Shown one piece after another: positions 41,036-50,261 of a stretch of DNA of 64,000 nt. This stretch comes from Hymenobacter rubripertinctus. GTDB lineage: Bacteria; Bacteroidota; Bacteroidia; Cytophagales; Hymenobacteraceae. Below the pieces are notes generated by a model that saw only the letters and a list, made by a program, of their open reading frames with translations, was not told where the DNA came from and made no database searches. Within the stretch, counting starts at the first letter, position 1. Each line of letters opens with the position of its first letter. Location of the stretch: contig NZ_QYCN01000012.1 in NCBI RefSeq assembly GCF_003583925.1, forward strand, positions 116,533 to 180,532, in the 5' to 3' direction. A program made the position numbers and the translations under genes.

Positions 41036-43366
41036 ATGAAACACTTCTTTACCCGGATGCTGGCCGTTGTCCTGAGCTTCGGCCTGGCTACTGCTACGGC
41101 CCAAACCCTGCCAGCCGCCCCTGCCACCAGCCTGCAAGGTCAGAACCTGAAAGACTGGCTCCGCCAGAACTGGTACGACGGCAAGCGGGTGGAACTGAGC
41201 TACAGTGCGGCCCGGGGCAAGATGTATAACTACGTGGATAACCAGAGCGGCCGCGTAGTATGCGTGTACTCGGGTTATACTGAAACCGTCAAACTGGATT
41301 CTTCAAATACGAGCCCCGGCGTAGTGAGCCGCATCAACTGCGAGCATACGGTGCCGCAGTCGTGGTTCAATGAGGTGGTGCGGATGCGCTCCGATATTCA
41401 CCACCTGTTTCCGACCTACGATACCTGGAACTCGAACCGGGGCTCCGATCCGTTTGCCGAGATTCCGGACGCGCAAACCCAGCTCTGGATGCGCAATACG
41501 CAGAGTCAGACGGCCATTCCTACCAGCAATATCGATGAGTACAGCGAGGATACCAACTCGCAGTTCGAGCCCCGGGAAGACCATAAAGGCAATCTGGCCC
41601 GGGCCGTTTTCTACTTCTACACCATGCACCAGAATCAGTCGTTTGATCCGGGCAAGGGAGTAATTACGGCCGCTGCCGACCTCAACACGCTCTACCAGTG
41701 GCACCTGGCCGACCCAGTGGATGCCCGCGAGCGGGAACGGAACCGGCGGGCAGCTAAAAGCCAGGGCAACTTCAACCCCTACGTGGCTTATCCGGACTTG
41801 GTGGCCCGTGCCTGGGGCTTCCAGGTGCTGCCGACCTTCTCGTTTGCTACCGCTACGGGCAGCATTCTGGAGGGCAACTCCGGCACGGCTGCCTACACCG
41901 TTAACGTAACCATTGCACCAGCCCCCACGGCGGCGCTGACGGTGCAGGTGGGCTTCGAGGCGGCTAATTCCACGGCTACCAGCGGCCAGGATTTCACCTT
42001 CAGCTCACCCCAAATCCTGACCTTCGCGGCGGGCCAGACTTCGCAGCCGGTGACGGTGACGGTGAATGGCGACACGACGCCCGAGGCCGACGAAACCGTT
42101 GTGCTGGCGCTGAGCAACCCCTCCAGCGGGGCGGCCGTAGGTGGCCCCGCCCAGCACGAACTCACCATCACCAACGACGATGGCGCGGCCCCAACTATCC
42201 GCTTTGCTACGGCGGCGGGCAGCATTCCGGAAGGCAACGCGGGTACCAGCCTCTACACGGTCAGCGTGACGCTGAGTGGCAGCGCTCCTTCGGCGGCCGT
42301 GACTATTCCGGTAACGGTAAGTGCCAGCGGCACCTCGGCCACCAGCCCCGATGATTACGTGCTGAACACCACCTCCCTGACCTTCAGCGCGGGCCAGGCC
42401 AGCCAGACGCAGACCGTAACTGTAACCATCGTGGGCGACACGCAGCCCGAACCCAACGAAACCGTCCGGCTGGTGCTGGGCACGCCCACCACGGGAGGGG
42501 CCATCCTGGGTTCTCCGGCGGCTCACGTACTCACCATCGCCAACGACGACCAGGCCCCCGCCAACTCCCCCTGCACCGACCTCTACTTCTCGGAGTACGT
42601 GGAGGGCTCGGCCACTAATACCAAGGCCCTGGAAATCTACAATCCGTCGGCCGCGCCCATCAGCCTGAGCGGTATTGAGGTGCGGCTGTTTGCCAACGGG
42701 GCCACCACTCCCACCGCTACCCAGGCCCTGACCGGCATCATCGCCCCCGGCGACGTGTACGTTATTGCCAATACCGGCGTGGCATCGCCCATCGTTCAGG
42801 CCCAGGCCGATCTGCAATCCAGCGTGTGCTTTTTCAATGGCGATGATGCCCTCCTACTCATGGACGGCACCGATACGCTGGACATCATTGGGGTAATCGG
42901 CCAACAGCCGGCGGGCGGCTGGCAGCTGCCGGGCGGCGGCAGCACCACCAACGCCACCATCGTGCGCAAGGCCAGCGTGCAGGGCGGCCAGAAGCGCTGG
43001 AGCAACGCGGCGGGCGAATGGCAGTTCCTCGGCACCGATGTGTACACCAACGTAGGCAGCCACACCAGCACCTGCGCCACCGTTACGGCCGCCACGCAGG
43101 CCGCTCCGCTGAATCGTGGAATCGAGGTATTCCCGAACCCGGCCGTGGGCAGCCTACAAGTGCGCCTGCCGGGCCTGCGGGGCCGCCAGACGGCCGTTAT
43201 CAGCCTCTGCAACGCTCTGGGGCAGGAAGTGCTGCACTATACGCAAACCCTTACCGCCACCGAGGCCGCGACGCTGGATGTGCAGGCAGTAACCAGCGGA
43301 CTGTACTTCGTACGCGTTACGGCCGCCGGCGTGCGCTACACCAGCCGCGTAGCCATACAACGCTAA
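41036..43366 (+). CDS. Secreted endonuclease I with Calx-beta and lamin-tail domains
   Basis: A 776-residue T9SS cargo. Order: signal peptide (LAVVLSFGLATATAQ), endonuclease I domain (about 25-265) with the His-Asn-type catalytic region RINCEHTVPQSWFN and RSDIHHLFPTYDTWNSNRGSDPF, HKGNLARAVFYFYTMH, two Calx-beta domains (about 268-385: FATATGSILEGNSGTAAYTV; about 388-505: FATAAGSIPEGNAGTSLYTV), a lamin-tail domain (TDLYFSEYVEGSATNTKALE, about 515-640) and a T9SS type A end (RGIEVFPNPAVGSLQVRL to RVAIQR). Likely degrades extracellular DNA or RNA for nutrients or biofilm turnover. Confidence 0.92.
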   Translation: MKHFFTRMLAVVLSFGLATATAQTLPAAPATSLQGQNLKDWLRQNWYDGKRVELSYSAARGKMYNYVDNQSGRVVCVYSGYTETVKLDSSNTSPGVVSRINCEHTVPQSWFNEVVRMRSDIHHLFPTYDTWNSNRGSDPFAEIPDAQTQLWMRNTQSQTAIPTSNIDEYSEDTNSQFEPREDHKGNLARAVFYFYTMHQNQSFDPGKGVITAAADLNTLYQWHLADPVDARERERNRRAAKSQGNFNPYVAYPDLVARAWGFQVLPTFSFATATGSILEGNSGTAAYTVNVTIAPAPTAALTVQVGFEAANSTATSGQDFTFSSPQILTFAAGQTSQPVTVTVNGDTTPEADETVVLALSNPSSGAAVGGPAQHELTITNDDGAAPTIRFATAAGSIPEGNAGTSLYTVSVTLSGSAPSAAVTIPVTVSASGTSATSPDDYVLNTTSLTFSAGQASQTQTVTVTIVGDTQPEPNETVRLVLGTPTTGGAILGSPAAHVLTIANDDQAPANSPCTDLYFSEYVEGSATNTKALEIYNPSAAPISLSGIEVRLFANGATTPTATQALTGIIAPGDVYVIANTGVASPIVQAQADLQSSVCFFNGDDALLLMDGTDTLDIIGVIGQQPAGGWQLPGGGSTTNATIVRKASVQGGQKRWSNAAGEWQFLGTDVYTNVGSHTSTCATVTAATQAAPLNRGIEVFPNPAVGSLQVRLPGLRGRQTAVISLCNALGQEVLHYTQTLTATEAATLDVQAVTSGLYFVRVTAAGVRYTSRVAIQR

Positions 43367-43396
43367 CTGGCCACCGGCTTTCCCCTTGATTAGGCC

Positions 43397-43433
43397 CTAC
43401 GCCCCGGTTTCCGCTCTGGAAGCCGGGGCGTAG
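43397..43433. terminator. Bidirectional hairpin between convergent genes
   Basis: CTACGCCCCGGTTTCC and GGAAGCCGGGGCGTAG pair over 16 bp (one G-U) around GCTCT. Confidence 0.75.
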
Positions 43434-43473
43434 CACTTATCGGGCCATCGGGCCATCTGAGCGCGGTGAACCG

Positions 43474-44370
43474 TCAGGCTTCGGGCACGGCCAGGACCGG
43501 AATCCGGCTGTGGGCCAGCAGGCCGGCCGTGACGCTGCGCAGAAACCGGGGGCCGGCACAGGTGCGCTGCCGGGCGATAAAAACCAGCAACTCGGCCCCG
43601 TGGCGCATAGCGGCGTGGCGGATACCTTCTTCGACGCTGGAATGGCGCACCGTAGCAACGGTATGGGCCAGGTCGCTTACCAGTCCCGTCTGCCGGATCT
43701 GGTGGGCCGTTTCCCGCAATTCCGGCGCTTTTTCACCGGTATACACGTGCAAACCGAGAATAGCCGGAATAACCTGTTGCAGCAGGTGGTCCACATCGGC
43801 AGGTAGGTGGGTAAGGGTGAGCGGGCGGGGTGAGGCCGTAAGCCGGGCCAGCAGAGCCGCAATGGTCTCGGCAGTTACCGGCACCCGGACCGCCCGGTGG
43901 TCGGTGTCCAGCACAATCCGGCGCGGAATGCCTCCCACCCGATACGTCAGCGGCACGACCAGCAGAGGGTGCCGCATCGTCCGGATGAGATGGAGGGCAG
44001 TGCTGGTTTCCGCCGAACTCACAGACTTGATGGGGCGGCTATTGCCAACGACCAGCACGTGGTGGGCCGGGCCGCCACCGGCAGGGGCAGCCAGGTCGTG
44101 AAGCGCGGCGGCAGATATCAGGGCGGCCTGGCAAGGCACCAATCGGTTGACCTGCCGGCTTTGCTGCGTGAGTAGTTGCAGGGCTTGCGCAGGCGTCAGG
44201 GGTTGGGCAGGCAGCGAGAAATAAGCCGTTGCCACTGCCCCGATTCCCGCATCCGCTGCAATGTGCCAGAGTTGAATCCGGGCTCCAACGTACTGCGCCA
44301 GCACCACCGCATAATGCAGCGCGTTGGCCGCAGCGCCAGAAAAATCGGTCAAGACATTAAATATCAACAT
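43474..44370 (-). CDS. Universal stress protein, tandem UspA domains
   Basis: A 298-residue cytoplasmic protein with two UspA-like folds. The first starts MLIFNVLTDFSGAAANALHY and ends VLVVGNSRPIKSV...MRHPLLVVPLTY; the second runs from IPRRIVLDTDHRAVRVPVTA to LLVFIARQRTCAGPRFLRSV followed by TAGLLAHSRIPVLAVPEA. The ATP-binding G-2X-G-9X-G motif is not clear in either half. The start at 44370 follows the usual hydrophobic strand. The upstream gap 44371-44644 is AT-rich; no consensus promoter was found on this strand. Confidence 0.85.
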   Translation of the reverse strand: MLIFNVLTDFSGAAANALHYAVVLAQYVGARIQLWHIAADAGIGAVATAYFSLPAQPLTPAQALQLLTQQSRQVNRLVPCQAALISAAALHDLAAPAGGGPAHHVLVVGNSRPIKSVSSAETSTALHLIRTMRHPLLVVPLTYRVGGIPRRIVLDTDHRAVRVPVTAETIAALLARLTASPRPLTLTHLPADVDHLLQQVIPAILGLHVYTGEKAPELRETAHQIRQTGLVSDLAHTVATVRHSSVEEGIRHAAMRHGAELLVFIARQRTCAGPRFLRSVTAGLLAHSRIPVLAVPEA

Positions 44371-44644
44371 ACTGTCGTAATGAAGATGCAGTTTAAAGGC
44401 TCCCCGATCAGACAATATATCAGTTTATCGGATGGAAGGAGGCGCTAATCCATTAAATTTTTTCTTGACATAATATAGTTTAATCAAGATTTACCGCTAC
44501 TCTCCAGCTTCCAAGCGGTCTGCCGGCGGGGATTCTCTCCAACGAAAAGGGGCGGCCATACTGCGCCCAGTACCCGGGCTGCCGCAGCCAACAAGTAGCC
44601 GCCGCGCCGCATTGTCCCACGTATTTCGTTCGTTTAGGCGGCTT

Positions 44645-44923
44645 TTACTCCAGCAGGGAACTGTACTCCGCATGAGCGGCAACAAACTGGCGCATGAACG
44701 AGCAGCTGGTGCGCACCCGCAGCTGGTGCTGACGGGCATATGCCAGGCCGGCATGGGCCAGCTGCTGCCCCACCCCCTGCCCGCGCAGGGCTTCATCGAC
44801 GAAGGTGTGCGTGAAGTCCATGATTCCTTCAGCAGGCACGCTGTACGCTAACTCGGCCGAGTGGCCGCTTTTGGTAGTGGTAAACTCCTGGTTTTGGGGG
44901 TGGTGCTGAACAGTGGCGGACAT
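44645..44923 (-). CDS. Small GNAT-fold N-acetyltransferase
   Basis: A 92-residue protein of the short GNAT type (YjdJ/COG2388-like). FTTTKSGHSAELAYSVPAEG, IMDFTHTFVDEALRGQGVGQ (acetyl-CoA pyrophosphate loop RGQGVG) and RTSCSFMRQFVAAHAEY cover the whole small domain. Substrate unknown. The start at 44923 (MSATVQHHPQNQEF) is normal for the family; a longer reading adds unrelated residues. Confidence 0.85.
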   Translation of the reverse strand: MSATVQHHPQNQEFTTTKSGHSAELAYSVPAEGIMDFTHTFVDEALRGQGVGQQLAHAGLAYARQHQLRVRTSCSFMRQFVAAHAEYSSLLE

Positions 44924-45076
44924 AAGAAAGGGAATAGCGGAGACGGGCCGGTGAGCGGAGCATTCCGGGGGAAATTTGCCGGACACCGCCGTTTGCCGAG
45001 GTTTTACGTATGCAGAGCTACGGTGGCCGTTTACCCGGCGGCTTCTTTTCTATTCTTCTCTCCTACGCTCCATCTC

Positions 45077-45556
45077 ATGCAGAACAACGCGCCCAATTCC
45101 CCCGCTACGCCCGAAAACGCTTCCAACGGCCACGATACGCCCAACTATGGGGAGTTTGGCAAGCCCGAAAACGCTACCCCGGCTACTCCCGACGACAGCG
45201 TTACCCAGGGCGGACAGGCCGCCCCGTCCATCGCTTTTGCCGAGCAGCGCGGTAGTACCCCCCAGAACCTCGACCCGGCCGCCGTGCGTGCGGTGCAGGA
45301 CGCCGAATACGAAGAGCAGCGCGAAGGCTGGGCCAAGGACGACCCGCGCTACGGTGGCGGTACCCGCAACTGGCCCACCAACGAGCCCGCCAACCACACC
45401 GATGCCCCCGCTCCCGAGGGCGACGAGCACCGCGAAAACCCGAACGTGGGCAAGAACGACAACCCTGACGAGTTCAGCGCCTTCCGGCCCGACGAAGGGC
45501 GCGGTATTCCCGGCTCCGGCAAAGGCGATGAAATGCCCAAGCCCGACAAAGAGTAG
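45077..45556 (+). CDS. Disordered hydrophilic protein
   Basis: A 159-residue protein with no hydrophobic segment, very rich in Pro, Asn, Asp, Glu and Gly (MQNNAPNSPATPENASNGHD ... FRPDEGRGIPGSGKGDEMPK). It looks intrinsically disordered over its entire length. Codon use is GC-rich like neighbours and there is clear frame bias, so I accept it as real. It forms a probable two-gene unit with the 97-residue gene 45 nt downstream, between stress-type genes. No function recognised. Confidence 0.65.
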   Translation: MQNNAPNSPATPENASNGHDTPNYGEFGKPENATPATPDDSVTQGGQAAPSIAFAEQRGSTPQNLDPAAVRAVQDAEYEEQREGWAKDDPRYGGGTRNWPTNEPANHTDAPAPEGDEHRENPNVGKNDNPDEFSAFRPDEGRGIPGSGKGDEMPKPDKE

Positions 45557-45601
45557 GCGCATCGTCTTCCCTGTTTCCGTTCACCCCTGACTGACTTTAC
45601 T

Positions 45602-45895
45602 ATGAGCACTGATAAAAAGAAAGAATCGGCCCCCCAACTCAACCAGGATCCTGCGGCCGCCCTGGATGCCGAGAACAGCAACCTGACCGAGGAGCAGCTC
45701 AAGCACCGCCGTGAGCTTTACGGCTACAAGCGCGACGAAGAAGGCACGCTGGACACGTCTACCCGCCTCGAAAACGCCATGTCGGGTACCCCGGCCGGCA
45801 GCGCCACCACGGGGCCGGATCCGGATAACTCCAGCATGACCGATGAGATAATGAATCCTGGGTTCAACAACCCGATCGACGACAACAACCGCTAA
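45602..45895 (+). CDS. Small hydrophilic protein
   Basis: A 97-residue, charged protein (MSTDKKKESAPQLNQDPAAA...LTEEQLKHRRELYGYKRDEE...MNPGFNNPIDDNNR) with one short helical patch and disordered ends. It follows the 159-residue disordered gene by 45 nt on the same strand and is followed by a strong terminator. Function unknown; the setting suggests stress or desiccation tolerance, which is inference only. Confidence 0.65.
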   Translation: MSTDKKKESAPQLNQDPAAALDAENSNLTEEQLKHRRELYGYKRDEEGTLDTSTRLENAMSGTPAGSATTGPDPDNSSMTDEIMNPGFNNPIDDNNR

Positions 45896-45924
45896 TCACG
45901 GGTCGGCCTTCATCCCGTATCAGG

Positions 45925-45957
45925 AGCCCTCCTACCGAGTGTAGGGGGGCTTTTTTG
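45925..45957 (+). terminator. Intrinsic terminator
   Basis: AGCCCTCCTAC (45925-45935) and GTAGGGGGGCT (45941-45951) pair with one wobble around CGAGT and end in TTTTTT. Confidence 0.85.
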
Positions 45958-46143
45958 ACGCCTGCTCCTCCTCTACACCGAACTTCACGGCTTCACCGGC
46001 CCCGGGGCCGACCGGGGGCGGAGTCCTGCGTACCGCGCGTTGGCGGCAGAGGCAGCTTTTTTTGCTGGTTCCGACGGTCTAGCGCGGGTTTTTACGTATA
46101 CTGCTCCCGGCATATACACCGTTTTTCTCACGCTTAATTCGTT

Positions 46144-46971
46144 ATGCTTATGGCTACGTCCTTCCTCGTCCTGACTGATTTCACCCCAGCCGCCGACCAG
46201 GCGCTACGTTATGCCGCTGCCCTGGCGGTGCCCGTGAAGGCGGCGCTGGTCGTGCTGCATATCCGACGCGAAACCCTGCTCGACCCCGATACTTTTAATG
46301 GGAGTATCCGGCACCTGAGCGAGGGCGAAGTAGCTGCCGCTTTGCAGGAGCGCGTGAAGGCGCTGGCCGTTCCGGTAACCGTGGAATCGACGGTGGACAG
46401 CGTGGAGGACGCGCTGGCGGAGGCCGTGCGCCGCTATGCGCCGGCCCTGGTGGTACTGGGCAAACCCAATACCGAAGGCACCCCCGACGAACTGGTAAGC
46501 AGTACATCCCTGAAATTGCTGCGCGCTACCCACACGCCCTTGCTGGTGATTCCTCAGGACAGTGCTGCCACCGCCCCGCCCCGGCGGCTTAACATTGCGG
46601 CCGATAACTCCCCCATTCATTTTGGAGTGCCGCCGGAAGGGGTGCGGGAGCTGCTGCGGGTGCTTCAGCCCCACCTGACGGTGACCCACATAGCCGCCCC
46701 CGAATACAGTGATACCTGCACCGCCGCCCTGGATGCCGTGACGACCAGCGGGCTGGTTACCGGACTGGCGACCCGGCTGCATGCCCACGGCACCCGACAC
46801 CGGAGTGTGCCGGCCGGCATTTTGCAGGCCGCCGCCGAAACCCACGCCGATCTGCTGGTGCTCATAGCCCGTCGGCGCAGTTTTTGGGGGCAGTTGTTTA
46901 ACCGGAGCGTTACCTCCCAGGTTATTCTGCACGGCCGCCTGCCCATGCTGCTGCTGCCTACCGCAGACTAA
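46144..46971 (+). CDS. Universal stress protein, tandem UspA domains
   Basis: A 275-residue cytoplasmic protein with two UspA-type folds: MATSFLVLTDFTPAADQALR...LVVLGKPNTEGTPDELVSST...THTPLLVIPQDS, then RRLNIAADNSPIHFGVPPEG to LLVLIARRRSFWGQLFNRSV and ILHGRLPMLLLP. It resembles the divergently placed USP at 43474 in layout. The ATG at 46144 and the one at 46150 are both usable. A GC-rich hairpin lies at 46995-47023. The rest of the 326-nt gap to 47297 shows nothing I can support. Confidence 0.87.
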   Translation: MLMATSFLVLTDFTPAADQALRYAAALAVPVKAALVVLHIRRETLLDPDTFNGSIRHLSEGEVAAALQERVKALAVPVTVESTVDSVEDALAEAVRRYAPALVVLGKPNTEGTPDELVSSTSLKLLRATHTPLLVIPQDSAATAPPRRLNIAADNSPIHFGVPPEGVRELLRVLQPHLTVTHIAAPEYSDTCTAALDAVTTSGLVTGLATRLHAHGTRHRSVPAGILQAAAETHADLLVLIARRRSFWGQLFNRSVTSQVILHGRLPMLLLPTAD

Positions 46972-46994
46972 CGACATGCACCGCTCCGAAATAC

Positions 46995-47023
46995 GGGGCA
47001 CCCCAGGCGGCTGGGGGTGCCCC
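46995..47023. terminator. Hairpin after universal stress gene
   Basis: GGGGCACCCC and GGGGTGCCCC pair over 10 bp; no T-tract. Confidence 0.5.
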
Positions 47024-47297
47024 ATTGCCTTGCGTGCTGAACGTGTAGCTGCGCGGCAATGACTCTGCGGTATGAACAGCCGCTGCTGGCGGATACTGCG
47101 GGGCCGGCAGCCGGTGATTTCAGGCAGAAGACGGGTAAAAGGCCTACACCACTCTGGGGCCGGCTACTGCCCCGGAAGCAGCGCGGCCGGCGGCCGCAGT
47201 TCCCGCAGCAGGCCCCCGCACTCCCGGCCGGTTGGCACAGTACGCCGGGTTCGGCACCTGAACGGCGTGTGAAGGGGCGAATTCCGCGCGTTCTACC

Positions 47298-49412
47298 TCA
47301 CCATTTTACTGCCACCCCGGCGTACCAGTTGCGGGCGGGGGCGGGCTGGAAGTAGCGGCCCCCGAAGGCATTGAGGTCGTTGCCGAGCGAGTAGCGGCGG
47401 TCGGTCAGGTTTTCGCCGCCCCCGAACACGTCCAGTACCAGCGGGCCGAGGCGGCCGCGCCAGCCGCCCCGGCCGCCGAAGGTCCAGTAGCCGGCGGCGT
47501 ACTCGGTGTTGGCATCGTTGAGGGGCAGGCGGCTTTGGTGGTTGACGGTGGGACTGAGGTAGAAGCCCTGGCGTTGGCTGAAATCGAGGCCGGCCGTGAG
47601 CGTATGGGGGGCGGTGCCGGTGAGGCGGTGGCCGCTGAAATCCTGCCCGGCCCGCTGATAGCTGCCGAAGCGGTAGTGGTTGTAGGCATAGCTCACGAAG
47701 GCGCGCAGGCTAGATTCAGTACGGGTCTGCTGATGTGAACCTCCCGAAAAGTATTGGTTTCGTACCCAACGGCGGCGCCATAACAACCCATTCACGGCCA
47801 CCTCCACCCCGCGCTGGCGGGTGGTGCCGGCGTTCAGGAACAATTGGGTGCCCAGGTCGGTGGTGCGGGTGGTGATGGTCTGGCGCTGGCGCTGGTCGTA
47901 GAGGGCCACCTCGTAGCGCAGGCGCTGGTGCCAGATGGTGCCCCGCGCCCCTACTTCGTAGCTGGTGGCCCGCTCGGCCTGCAACGCCCGGTTGATGGAA
48001 CCATCGGAGGGCCGGATTTCCTCTTCGGTGGGCGGCGAGAAGCCCGTGCTCACGCTCCCGTACACCGCCAGGGCCGGCCCAAATTCGCGCAGCAATGCCA
48101 CCCGGGGCGACACCTGGGGCCGGAAATCGCGCGTCAGCTCGTAGCCGGTAGGGTTGGTGGCGGCATCGGATAAGCGGCTGATGCGGTAGCGGAGGCGGTT
48201 GTAGCTGGCCCCGGCCGTGAGCAGCAATCCGGCGGGCAGTTCGTAGTCGGCCTGGGCGAAGGCGAAACCCGTGAGGGTGCGAATCTCGTCGTCGTAGCGC
48301 AGGGCACCGGGCTGGCCGGCGCGGTTCTGGTAGCTGCGGGCGCTTTCGAAACCACTTTGCCCCTCGGCCCCGGCCTGGAGGCGCAGCGTGCGGCCGGCCA
48401 GGGCCGTGCGGTAGCTGAGCACCGTGCGCCCGCCCCCGCCCAGCAGGGTGTTGCGCTCGAAATCAATCAGGTAGGGCGTGTTGATGCGGCTGCCGCTCAG
48501 GTAAAGCACCGAGCGCAGGCTGAGCCGTTCGGTGAACCGGGCTTCGTGGGTAGCCCCGAGCAGGGCCGTGCGCGAGGCGTAGTAGGTGCGCTGGGCCACC
48601 GTGCCGGGGGCCGTAGCGGTACCCGGCCGGGCCTGGCGCGGGTCGGCCGCGAACTGCGCCCGGGTAAGGCCGCCGGGCAGCTGGTAGTCGATATCGGTGT
48701 AAAGTGCGTGCAGGCCTACCGTTTGGCGGGTGGTGGGCTGCCACTCGCCATCCATGGTAAGTACGTCGCGGCGCAGGGCGCTTTGCTGGCGGTAGCCGTC
48801 GAGGGTCTGGCGGGCGTAGGCGGCGCGCCAGTAGCCGGTGGCGGTGCCCGTTTCGACGGCTGCCGTGGTGCGCCGCAGCCCGAAGCTGCCAGCCGTGAAC
48901 CCGGCCGATACGTGGGTTTCGCCGGCGGCCGGGCGGCGGCCGGTGAGCAGCACCGCCCCGCCGGTGCCGGCCCCGTACACGCTGGCGGCCGGCCCCTTAA
49001 TCACCTCTAGGCCGCCCAGCAGACTGGGGTCGAGCAGGTTGAGGGGTGTACTGCCGCTGGCTTCGGTGAACGGGATGCCCTGGTAGTATACCTTGGTGTT
49101 GCGTACTCCGAAGGGCGAGCGGAGCGTGCTGCCCCGCACGCTGAGGCGGTAGCTGGCCGTGGCCCGCTCCTCCAGCCGCACACCGGGCAGCGTGTTCACG
49201 GCCTGGGTGAGGGCGTTCTGCGGAAACCGCTCGAAATCGGCCTGGCTCAGCACGCCCACGGCGGCGGCCGTGCGGCGGAGCGGCAACTGCTGGCCATAGC
49301 CCGTGATGGTAGCTTCGGGCAGGGCTACGGCCCGGGTAGTATCGGGCGGGGCGGAAGTTTGGGCCAGAGCCGGCAGAGGGAAGAGTAGCAGCGCGGCGGA
49401 ACGGTAACGCAT
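47298..49412 (-). CDS. TonB-dependent outer-membrane receptor
   Basis: A 704-residue receptor that imports a ligand across the outer membrane using TonB energy. After the signal peptide (SAALLLFPLPALAQ) comes a TonB-box-like start, then the plug (ADFERFPQNALTQAVNTLPG, RLEERATASYRLSVRGSTLR, LEVIKGPAASVYGAGTGGAV) and the 22-strand barrel to the terminal aromatic (WYAGVAVKW). The N-terminus lacks the carboxypeptidase-regulatory domain common in Bacteroidota SusC proteins, so this is an iron- or cofactor-type receptor; the ligand is unknown. The start is ATG 49412; TTG 49415 precedes it. Confidence 0.92.
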   Translation of the reverse strand: MRYRSAALLLFPLPALAQTSAPPDTTRAVALPEATITGYGQQLPLRRTAAAVGVLSQADFERFPQNALTQAVNTLPGVRLEERATASYRLSVRGSTLRSPFGVRNTKVYYQGIPFTEASGSTPLNLLDPSLLGGLEVIKGPAASVYGAGTGGAVLLTGRRPAAGETHVSAGFTAGSFGLRRTTAAVETGTATGYWRAAYARQTLDGYRQQSALRRDVLTMDGEWQPTTRQTVGLHALYTDIDYQLPGGLTRAQFAADPRQARPGTATAPGTVAQRTYYASRTALLGATHEARFTERLSLRSVLYLSGSRINTPYLIDFERNTLLGGGGRTVLSYRTALAGRTLRLQAGAEGQSGFESARSYQNRAGQPGALRYDDEIRTLTGFAFAQADYELPAGLLLTAGASYNRLRYRISRLSDAATNPTGYELTRDFRPQVSPRVALLREFGPALAVYGSVSTGFSPPTEEEIRPSDGSINRALQAERATSYEVGARGTIWHQRLRYEVALYDQRQRQTITTRTTDLGTQLFLNAGTTRQRGVEVAVNGLLWRRRWVRNQYFSGGSHQQTRTESSLRAFVSYAYNHYRFGSYQRAGQDFSGHRLTGTAPHTLTAGLDFSQRQGFYLSPTVNHQSRLPLNDANTEYAAGYWTFGGRGGWRGRLGPLVLDVFGGGENLTDRRYSLGNDLNAFGGRYFQPAPARNWYAGVAVKW

Positions 49413-49531
49413 CAAGAGGAAAAACAGGTAGATTGAGTCGTACTAACCCCAAAATTACCCCCGGAGTTGGTTTCGCCCGAACATCGGCCCGAAACCGTCT
49501 ATTCATTCCTGATTATCTGCCCCCTAGCTCT

Positions 49532-50224
49532 GTGCTCCTGTTACCCCTACCCCGCCGCCACCGCCGCCGCCTGCTGCTCCCCCCGGGCCTGCTGGCGCTG
49601 GCGTGGCTGCTGTGGCTGGGCTGCGTGGCGGTGCCGCAGTTGCGGGGGATGAAGCAGCAGACTGTCATGCAAATTACAATGCCTCCCTTATTGGAGTCCG
49701 GCAATCTGTCTTGGGGACGCCCTTACGATGCTTCCGTGCTGGAGCTGGAGCATTTTCGTCCCTGGCAGAATTTCAAACTTACCGGGAATCTGTGGCTTGA
49801 CTATTTTGACTTACGCACATTACTTGCGGCGTATCGCCAACTCCATAGTTTTCCGAATGACGAGGATGGAATCCGCGTAACGCTCGGCCCGCAATCCACT
49901 TATGGGCACTTGGTTCAACTCTACGACTGGGCCAATCAATACGAACTCAAGAGATATTGGCTGGACATAAGACATGAACCAATCACGTTCTATTTATACA
50001 CCGTGAAAGGCAGCACTGCTGGTATTGCTCTTTGGAATGACGTAGTGAATATCGACGCGCCGCCACCAGTACGGCCTACCTCAAAAGCAAGAATTCTCAA
50101 CTGGCTGAGCTTGATTTCTGCTCCTGCCACCTACATCCCACTCCTCACCCCCGACTGGCGCAACTCCCTGCTCCTGCTGCTGCTCATCGGGAGCCTGAAC
50201 GCCGTGCGGATATGGCGTAGGTAG
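49532..50224 (+). CDS. Membrane protein of unknown function
   Basis: A protein of about 230 residues with an N-terminal membrane helix ([24 protein letters not shown]) after a short basic patch, a soluble middle ([20 protein letters not shown]...[20 protein letters not shown]) and a second helix at the end ([20 protein letters not shown]). No family is recognised. The GTG at 49532 is a guess; the reading from 49433 is also open. The middle part has notably lower GC than the flanks (49700-50100), which may mark transfer. Confidence 0.55.
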   Translation: MLLLPLPRRHRRRLLLPPGLLALAWLLWLGCVAVPQLRGMKQQTVMQITMPPLLESGNLSWGRPYDASVLELEHFRPWQNFKLTGNLWLDYFDLRTLLAAYRQLHSFPNDEDGIRVTLGPQSTYGHLVQLYDWANQYELKRYWLDIRHEPITFYLYTVKGSTAGIALWNDVVNIDAPPPVRPTSKARILNWLSLISAPATYIPLLTPDWRNSLLLLLLIGSLNAVRIWRR

Positions 50225-50261
50225 GGGGAATTCGGCGGCGGGTGGCTTATTTTGCCGGGGT

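Noticed and set aside
44465-44480. TTGACATAATATAG, resembling an E. coli sigma-70 promoter
   Set aside because: Bacteroidota do not use this consensus, and the plus-strand direction leads into the 3' end of a minus-strand gene.
47059-47355. 98-residue open frame
   Set aside because: Runs into the 3' end of the TonB receptor gene and has no recognisable pattern.
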